Origin: a virus
Length of the DNA: 26,787 bases
Direction: 5' to 3' (one strand)
Virus record (IMG/VR): IMGVR_UViG_3300050821_002914
Location: 1-26,787 of that record
Numbering within the stretch: position 1 is the stretch's first letter; every line of letters starts with the position of its first letter. Under the pieces are notes generated by a model. The model was not told the DNA's origin, made no database searches, and worked only from the letters and a program-made list of their open reading frames with translations. Of the stretch, positions 23,222 to 26,787 are shown in pieces. Made by a program: the position numbers and the translations under genes.

Positions 23222-23452
23222 GTGAGATTCCTGTGCCGGCGTAATCGGAAGCAGCCGGAATTGCTGCCCGCAGTGCGCCGGGTCACTGTCAGTCTGGAGG
23301 AGCGTTTCCGTGATTTCGAGCAGCGGTTGGACGGGTTTTCCGCGCGGCTGGCCGGTGCTGCTGATCAGGCGTGGCGGATGGCTCAGGAGGCGTCGGATCA
23401 GGTGGATGAGGCGACGGCGCGGGTAGAGGAGCACGATGGGCATGACACCTGA
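23222..23452 (+). CDS. Small coiled-coil protein
   Basis: A 76-residue protein from the GTG at 23222, chosen because GAGGAG at 23207-23212 sits 9 bases before it. A GTG at 23198 in frame would overlap the previous gene and has no site. A basic start (RFLCRRNRKQPELL) leads into a continuous amphipathic helix (VSLEERFRDFEQRLDGFSAR, ADQAWRMAQEASDQVDEATA). There is no membrane segment. It could pair through coiled coils with the 22780 or 23436 products. It overlaps the next gene by 17 bases. The function is not known. Confidence 0.5.
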   Translation: MRFLCRRNRKQPELLPAVRRVTVSLEERFRDFEQRLDGFSARLAGAADQAWRMAQEASDQVDEATARVEEHDGHDT

Positions 23453-23855
23453 CCCTGCTGGTGTGCCGGAGTCGGCTGCGGCGGCTGTTACTCGGCTGGT
23501 GGCTGAGGCTGCGGATCTGCGGGAGACGATCGCCGGGTTGCGGGCGGATCTTAAGGCCAGCAACGATGCGCGGCATCGTAATCAGCGGCGGACGTGGGCG
23601 ACGATTGTCCTGGATGTCAGCTTGTCGCTGCTCGGTTTGTGGCTGTATCACAGTGTGATCGTGACGCAGCAGTCGGAGGAGCGGACGCGGACGCAGGTGT
23701 TGTGTCCGCTGTATCGGGAGTCGCTGGCGCAGATCACTCCGGCGGCGCGGGCGGCGGTGCCGGTGGCGCAGCGGGGGACGTATGACGCAGAGGTGAAGGT
23801 CATCGAGGGTGGGTATCGGGTGTTGGACTGCCAGCCTGCGGTGCCGGGCCCGTAA
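23436..23855 (+). CDS. Membrane protein with Cys-containing outer domain
   Basis: A 139-residue protein starting at the ATG at 23436 (GAGGAG 4 bases upstream; the ATG at 23442 is the alternative at 10 bases). A helical N-terminus (AAAAVTRLVAEAADLRETIA) is followed by a membrane helix near residues 53-75 (TWATIVLDVSLSLLGLWLYH). A C-terminal domain then has two Cys (VLCPLYRESL and VLDCQP) that could form a disulfide if exported. I recall small proteins with CPLY and a late Cys at the end of actinophage lysis regions, function unknown. It is the last rightward gene. Its TAA is 3 bases from the stop of the leftward gene at 23859. Confidence 0.6.
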   Translation: MGMTPDPAGVPESAAAAVTRLVAEAADLRETIAGLRADLKASNDARHRNQRRTWATIVLDVSLSLLGLWLYHSVIVTQQSEERTRTQVLCPLYRESLAQITPAARAAVPVAQRGTYDAEVKVIEGGYRVLDCQPAVPGP

Positions 23856-23858
23856 GGG

Positions 23859-24200
23859 TCAGTGTTTGCGGATGAACCCGAGCCAGACGCCGACGGCCGC
23901 GGCTGCGGCGGCCACGACGGCCAGGGCGCGCTGGAACGGCGTCCAGTTGCTGTCGGCGGTGTCGGCGCGGGCTTTGCGCGCGGCTTCCAGTGCGTCGGCG
24001 GTGGTTTTCACGGTGGCCTCCCGGGCTCTGGCTTCGTCGCCGAGGCGTTGGACGGCCAGGGTGAGGGTGGCCAGTTCGCGGGCGACGTCGGCGATGGATC
24101 CGTTGATGGCGGCGAAGTGTTTGGCGTGGTCGGCGAGTTGGGCGGCTACTTGGCCGTCGATGCGTCCGCGGTCGTAGGCGCTTTCGGGGGTGTCTGTCAC
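23859..24200 (-). CDS. Leftward small membrane protein, holin-like coiled coil + TM
   Basis: A 113-residue protein on the minus strand, starting at a GTG that overlaps the stop of the upstream 55-residue gene (GTGA). A charged start (YDRGRIDGQVAAQLADHAKH) and INGSIADVARELATLTLAVQ form a predicted coiled coil. A single C-terminal membrane helix (ALAVVAAAAAAVGVWLGFI) is followed by RKH. XhlA/holin-type phage proteins have this topology, and similar proteins occur near actinophage lysis genes. The orientation against the lysis block is unusual if it is a late gene. Confidence 0.65.
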   Translation of the reverse strand: MTDTPESAYDRGRIDGQVAAQLADHAKHFAAINGSIADVARELATLTLAVQRLGDEARAREATVKTTADALEAARKARADTADSNWTPFQRALAVVAAAAAAVGVWLGFIRKH

Positions 24201-24364
24201 TGGCGCCTGGCGGGCCAGTTGACGGGCACGACCAGGTGGAGTGCGAGGAGTCCGATGGCGCCGGCGACCCAGAAGAGGGGGTTTTCCAGGTGGGCGCCGG
24301 TCTTGTCGAGCAGGATGAGGATCATGGCGATGGCTGCTGCGATGGCTGCGAGGAACGCGAGCAT
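24197..24364 (-). CDS. Short hydrophobic protein (55 residues), holin candidate
   Basis: A minus-strand ORF from ATG 24364 to TGA 24197 with AGGAGG (plus-strand CCTCCT, 24370-24375) 5 bases upstream. The product has two hydrophobic segments, LAFLAAIAAAIAMILILL and PLFWVAGAIGLLALHLVV, separated by a short polar turn (DKTGAHLEN), and a basic end (WPARRQ). This is the form of a small two-TM holin or a signal-less membrane protein. The strong ribosome binding site and the GTGA overlap with the 23859-24200 gene support it as real despite its size. The two genes form a small leftward operon. Confidence 0.7.
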   Translation of the reverse strand: MLAFLAAIAAAIAMILILLDKTGAHLENPLFWVAGAIGLLALHLVVPVNWPARRQ

Positions 24365-24399
24365 GTGCGCCTCCTAGGGTTGTCCTCAGGTTAGCGCTG

Positions 24400-24429
24400 T
24401 TGTGGTGGGGTGGGTTGGGGGCGGTAGGA
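24400..24429 (+). promoter_or_regulatory. Possible rightward promoter
   Basis: TTGTGG and TAGGAT are separated by 18 bases. TAGGAT fits the actinobacterial -10 consensus (TAGRRT); the -35 is partial. Any transcript would start near 24436 and be antisense to the leftward genes, reaching the hairpin at 24476-24503 after about 40 bases. Confidence 0.25.
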
Positions 24430-24475
24430 TGTGTGCAGGTCGTGAGGCTGAGTAGTCCGTCGTGGTGGCGTGTGT

Positions 24476-24503
24476 GGCCGGTGTCCTGGCAGGGGCGCCG
24501 GCC
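24476..24503 (+). terminator. GC-rich hairpin downstream of the leftward zinc-ribbon gene
   Basis: In plus-strand RNA, GGCCGGTGTCC (24476-24486) pairs along all 11 positions with GGGCGCCGGCC (24493-24503), using two G-U pairs, with the loop TGGCAG. TTCGTCGTGTT follows. In minus-strand RNA the same bases give two C-A mismatches, though the outer six GC pairs remain. It lies 16 bases beyond the stop of the 24519-24650 gene, so it may end leftward transcripts, rightward ones, or both. Confidence 0.5.
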
Positions 24504-24518
24504 TTCGTCGTGTTCGGG

Positions 24519-24650
24519 CTACACCCGGCCGCTGCCGTTGCAGGTAGAGCACTTATGTCGCTTGGAGCTGCCGTCGGGCATGTCCTGGATGATGTCTCCG
24601 GAGCCGCCGCAGCCGGGACAGGTCGCGCCGTTGCGCGGGTAGGTGTTCAT
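24519..24650 (-). CDS. Tiny zinc-ribbon protein with CxxC repeats
   Basis: A 43-residue protein from the ATG at 24650, with AAAGGGG about 8 bases upstream on the minus strand. An ATG further upstream (24719) would overlap the 95-residue gene's stop and a hairpin, and lacks a site. The two motifs CPGCGGSG and CSTCNGSG (CxxCxGxG form) are the zinc-binding repeats seen in DnaJ-type and similar small zinc ribbons. They are spaced by 20 residues and likely bind one zinc ion. Such mini-proteins are common in actinophage early regions, roles unknown; nucleic-acid or protein contact is possible. Confidence 0.7.
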   Translation of the reverse strand: MNTYPRNGATCPGCGGSGDIIQDMPDGSSKRHKCSTCNGSGRV

Positions 24651-24677
24651 GGTTGTTCCCCTTTCGTTCATTGGGTG

Positions 24678-24703
24678 ACGGTAGCCCGGGGTTGGGCTGC
24701 CGT
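24678..24703 (-). terminator. Intercistronic hairpin between leftward genes
   Basis: ACGGTAGCCC (24678-24687) pairs with GGGCTGCCGT (24694-24703) around the loop GGGGTT. On plus RNA the 10-bp stem is complete with one G-U pair; on minus RNA there is one C-A mismatch. It sits 12 bases after the stop of the 24716-25003 gene and 28 bases before the next start, without a T-run on either side. It probably modulates transcript ends within the leftward unit. Confidence 0.4.
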
Positions 24704-24715
24704 GAAGGGTGGCGT

Positions 24716-25003
24716 TCACCAGCGGACGATGCGTTCGCCGCGCTTGCGCTTGGCCCGCTTGCGTCTGGGCGCGACTTCCCAGCCGTGCTCGCCGAGCCGA
24801 ACGCCCTTGGTCTTGAGCCGGCCGGTCGTGGGGTCACGGCGGATACGGGCCTTCCTGGTCGGGCGTCGGATCTTCCTGACGACGTGGCCGAGCGACGGTT
24901 CGTCGAAGAAGAGCTGCGCCAGGAGGTGGCCGGGCGAGTACCATCGTTTGATCTTGCGCCACTCGCGGCGGGCGGTCCGTCGGGGGTGCAGCAGCCAGTC
25001 CAT
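24716..25003 (-). CDS. Very basic 95-residue protein next to the translocase
   Basis: A minus-strand protein whose ATG (25003) is one base from the TGA of the translocase, so it is co-translated. It is exceptionally rich in Arg and Lys (RRTARREWRKIKRWYS, VRKIRRPTRKARIRRD, and APRRKRAKRKRGERIVRW at the end), with Trp residues near both ends. It has no membrane helix or Cys. The charge strongly suggests nucleic-acid binding, and tight linkage to an FtsK-type DNA pump suggests it acts on the same DNA. I do not recognise a family. Confidence 0.65.
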   Translation of the reverse strand: MDWLLHPRRTARREWRKIKRWYSPGHLLAQLFFDEPSLGHVVRKIRRPTRKARIRRDPTTGRLKTKGVRLGEHGWEVAPRRKRAKRKRGERIVRW

Positions 25004-25004
25004 C

Positions 25005-26787
25005 TCAGGCCTCCAGCCGGTCGGTGGACGGTACCGGGTAGTAGCGGCCGTCGTCGCTCTTCCATGCGGCGCCGCGGCCGATCCAGTTCCGCAGGGCTTT
25101 GCGGACCGAGTCGCGGGAGCGCAGGTTCTCCAGCCCGAGGTCGACGAGGTCGTCCACGGATGCCGAGGTGGACCCGGCGAACGCCGTCCACAGCGCCGAC
25201 CAGTTGGCCTCGACGGCGGTTCCGTCTGGGTAGCGGGCCTGCTTGACGACGTAGGGGCGGAAGGCGTGGCCGGCGGGGAGCTCGGGTTCGTCGTCCTCGC
25301 CGATCTGCTTGCGCCGGCCGCCGCCGGGGCCGTCGGGTGCCGGTTCGGCGGCGTACGCCTGGTCGAACGCTGCGGCGGACATCTCGTCCAGGGCCGGCAC
25401 GCTGTCGGCGTACTCGTTGACCGTTTCGACGATCATCCGGTCGGTGACGTAGTAGGCGCGGGCGGCGAGCGGCTGCGGATGCTCACGGGACTTGATCATG
25501 AATGATCCGGGATGCCGGAGCTCGTCCAGGCGCCACCCGGCGCCCTGCGCCCCCGCACCCAGGATGACGTTGATCGTTCCGGCCTCTGCGCAGCCCAGGC
25601 CGATCCTGATCTGATACTGCTTGCGCGCCGCGGTGGAGGAGCCGAACACGTCCCGGTCCGGGTACTGGGTGGCGTCCAGGGAGAACACGCCGGCGAAGCG
25701 TCCGATCTGCTTGATGCGCTTGAGCGCCTTCGCGGCGGCCGGCCACTCTCCGGTCTGCTCGGCCAGCTCGTCGAGCGACACCAGGACGTACGCGCCCCAG
25801 CGGGCCTCCCACTTGCGGACCGGCTCGGGAGCCTCCTCGTCGCCGTCCTCGTCGTAGAAGGACTCGCCGTCGATGCCCATGAATTCCCCGCGGGCCTTGA
25901 TGATGGCGAGGATTCCGTTGAGGGTGCGCATTCCCTGCTCGGGATCGGTGGCCAGGTGGTGCATCACCCTGCGATAGGGGCCGAGCTCGGGCGCCCCCGG
26001 TTTGCAGTCGATGCCGATCCGGACCACGTCGGTACAGGAAAGGGTCGAGCAGAGGATGACGTTCATGACGCCGGATTTGCCATTGTCGGTGTCCCCTGCG
26101 ACCAGGGAGTGCTTCCACAGGAATGTCTGCTCGACGATAGCCATGTTCTCGAACAGCCCCAGCGGGATCGGCTCGTCGAACGTGGTCGTGGACGGTCCGG
26201 GCCACGGGATGGTGTCGGCGAGCTTGTCGGCGCCGTGGAACCAGGTGAGGACGACCTCGTTGGTGCGGCCGCCGCGGGTGACTTCCAGGTGCCGGCAGTT
26301 CAGGTTGTTCGCGAGTTCCCGGCGTTTGCCTATCACCCAGTCGGGGCTGATGTTGGACCCGGCCGGCAGGGCGACGACGGCGGTGTGGGTGTCTTCGCCG
26401 GCGGCCTGGATCGAGCGGACGACGATGCCGGCGGCTTTCGGGGACAGGGCGGTGAATGCGTTGTGCAGCTGGAGCGTTTCGAAGTTGACGACCTGCGGGG
26501 TGTGGGCCGGTAGCGGCATCCCGCCGCGCGGCATGTGCGGCGGGCCGGGGTTGGCGGCATCGGTGTAGGCGATGATGTCGGCACGGTGCCGGTCGGCGTG
26601 CCGCCGCCGGTTGCCGTGCCACAGGGCGTAGGCGGCGGCCAGTTCCGGCACGAGCGCCATCAGCGAGATCCACGACGGGCCTTGCAGGCAGGCGGCACCG
26701 CCGGCCACGAGGCCGGCACCGACGAGGACCGTGCCGCGGGTCATGCCGTCGTCGGCGTGCTCGGGGTCGTTGACGATCGCGGCCAGG
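25005..26787 (-). CDS. FtsK/SpoIIIE-type DNA translocase, 5' end beyond the window
   Basis: The minus-strand frame runs from the TGA at 25005-25007 through an ATG at 26744 and stays open to the window edge, so the start is probably outside. Two hydrophobic segments near the start (GTVLVGAGLVAGGAACLQ and SWISLMALVPELAAAYALW) look like membrane helices. Walker A is AGDTDNGKS (about residue 216 from 26744), Walker B is YVLVSLDELAE (about 318), and the GRFAGVFSLDATQYP segment matches the later conserved part of the motor. The last 75 residues (WSALWTAFAGSTSASVDDLV, RDSVRKALRNWIGRGAAWKS) could be a winged-helix DNA-binding end. TraB-like proteins of Streptomyces plasmids are built the same way. 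It probably moves phage or plasmid DNA. Confidence 0.82.
   Translation of the reverse strand, partial: LAAIVNDPEHADDGMTRGTVLVGAGLVAGGAACLQGPSWISLMALVPELAAAYALWHGNRRRHADRHRADIIAYTDAANPGPPHMPRGGMPLPAHTPQVVNFETLQLHNAFTALSPKAAGIVVRSIQAAGEDTHTAVVALPAGSNISPDWVIGKRRELANNLNCRHLEVTRGGRTNEVVLTWFHGADKLADTIPWPGPSTTTFDEPIPLGLFENMAIVEQTFLWKHSLVAGDTDNGKSGVMNVILCSTLSCTDVVRIGIDCKPGAPELGPYRRVMHHLATDPEQGMRTLNGILAIIKARGEFMGIDGESFYDEDGDEEAPEPVRKWEARWGAYVLVSLDELAEQTGEWPAAAKALKRIKQIGRFAGVFSLDATQYPDRDVFGSSTAARKQYQIRIGLGCAEAGTINVILGAGAQGAGWRLDELRHPGSFMIKSREHPQPLAARAYYVTDRMIVETVNEYADSVPALDEMSAAAFDQAYAAEPAPDGPGGGRRKQIGEDDEPELPAGHAFRPYVVKQARYPDGTAVEANWSALWTAFAGSTSASVDDLVDLGLENLRSRDSVRKALRNWIGRGAAWKSDDGRYYPVPSTDRLEA

Larger units (their letters stand above)
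24376..24518. other. Non-coding interval with strong G/T bias on the plus strand
   Basis: About 140 bases separate the 43-residue zinc-ribbon gene from the small membrane operon. The plus strand is rich in G and T, with a run of closely spaced G tracts at 24404-24424 (GG, GGGG, GGG, GGGGG, GG) that could form a two-layer G-quadruplex. A plus-strand TTGTGG (24400-24405), 18 bases, TAGGAT (24424-24429) looks like a weak promoter, and the 24476-24503 hairpin follows. On the minus strand TAACCT (24393-24388) could be a -10 for the membrane operon, but no -35 accompanies it. No reading frame with a start and ribosome binding site was seen. Confidence 0.45.

Noticed and set aside
24376-24518. Phage attachment site (attP) in the non-coding interval
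   Set aside because: There is no integrase gene in the window, no tRNA-like 3' end and no repeat that could serve as a core site.
24462-25505. A 347-codon plus-strand frame covering the leftward genes
   Set aside because: It runs through three leftward genes and two hairpins with shadow-like composition and no ribosome binding site.
25512-26513. A 333-codon plus-strand frame opposite the translocase gene
   Set aside because: It is an antisense shadow: the minus strand has intact Walker A and B motifs, while the plus-strand product is Gly/Val/Asp low-complexity.
1-26787. tRNA genes, CRISPR arrays, insertion sequences
   Set aside because: No cloverleaf-like sequence with a GTTCRANNC loop, no regularly spaced repeats and no transposase or terminal inverted repeats were recognised on reading; a tRNAscan or repeat-finder run would be decisive.

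Overview
The window is a high-GC (about two-thirds G+C by eye) block of a tailed phage or prophage of an actinomycete. Streptomyces or a close relative is the most likely host. The reasons are very strong C/G bias at third codon positions, many GTG starts, AGGAGG-type ribosome binding sites, and protein families typical of actinobacterial siphoviruses. No bacterial housekeeping gene, integrase, terminase, tRNA or CRISPR is visible. The terminase and the replication/lysogeny genes probably lie outside the window.

Rightward late genes fill 1-23855. Positions 1-5521 hold two small proteins, an HK97-type portal fused to a MuF-like C-terminus, a ClpP-like capsid protease and the HK97-fold major capsid protein. 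Next come an endonuclease VII-type HNH gene (5552-6190) and a small protein with a Phd-antitoxin-like N-terminus. A block of beta-rich presumed virion proteins follows (6591-10154). It includes a zinc-ribbon/SAP-domain protein with two possible starts and a pectate-lyase-type beta-helix spike. The neck and tail follow: connector, tail terminator and neck candidates, two tail-tube-like proteins, a tail assembly chaperone pair joined by a -1 frameshift at 14148-14154, an 874-residue tape measure, a large hub/tip protein and a tip or fibre protein. After a second HNH gene comes the lysis region: a two-TM DUF1003-like protein, a GH25 endolysin with an apparent internal start, and several small membrane and coiled-coil proteins. 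Many junctions are ATGA/GTGA overlaps, so translation is probably coupled along the unit.

Leftward genes fill 23859-26787. An FtsK/SpoIIIE-type DNA translocase (running off the right end) leads to a very basic 95-residue protein and a 43-residue zinc-ribbon protein. After about 140 bp of non-coding DNA come two small membrane proteins, one of only 55 residues. The two transcription directions converge with 3 bp between stop codons at 23855/23859. An FtsK/Tra-like translocase suggests a temperate phage, perhaps with plasmid-like or conjugative-element features, but this cannot be settled here.

The observations most worth a second look are: (i) an abrupt loss of GC3 bias over the last 40 codons of the capsid gene, beside the HNH gene, which looks like a homing co-conversion tract; (ii) a ribosome binding site and in-frame ATG inside the endolysin gene that would make a free C-terminal domain; (iii) a nested start in the zinc-ribbon/SAP gene; (iv) an orphan Phd-like protein in the capsid operon; and (v) hairpins between the leftward genes that pair better in rightward RNA. 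Most of the rest is standard actinophage morphogenesis. I did not find a clearly new multi-gene system.
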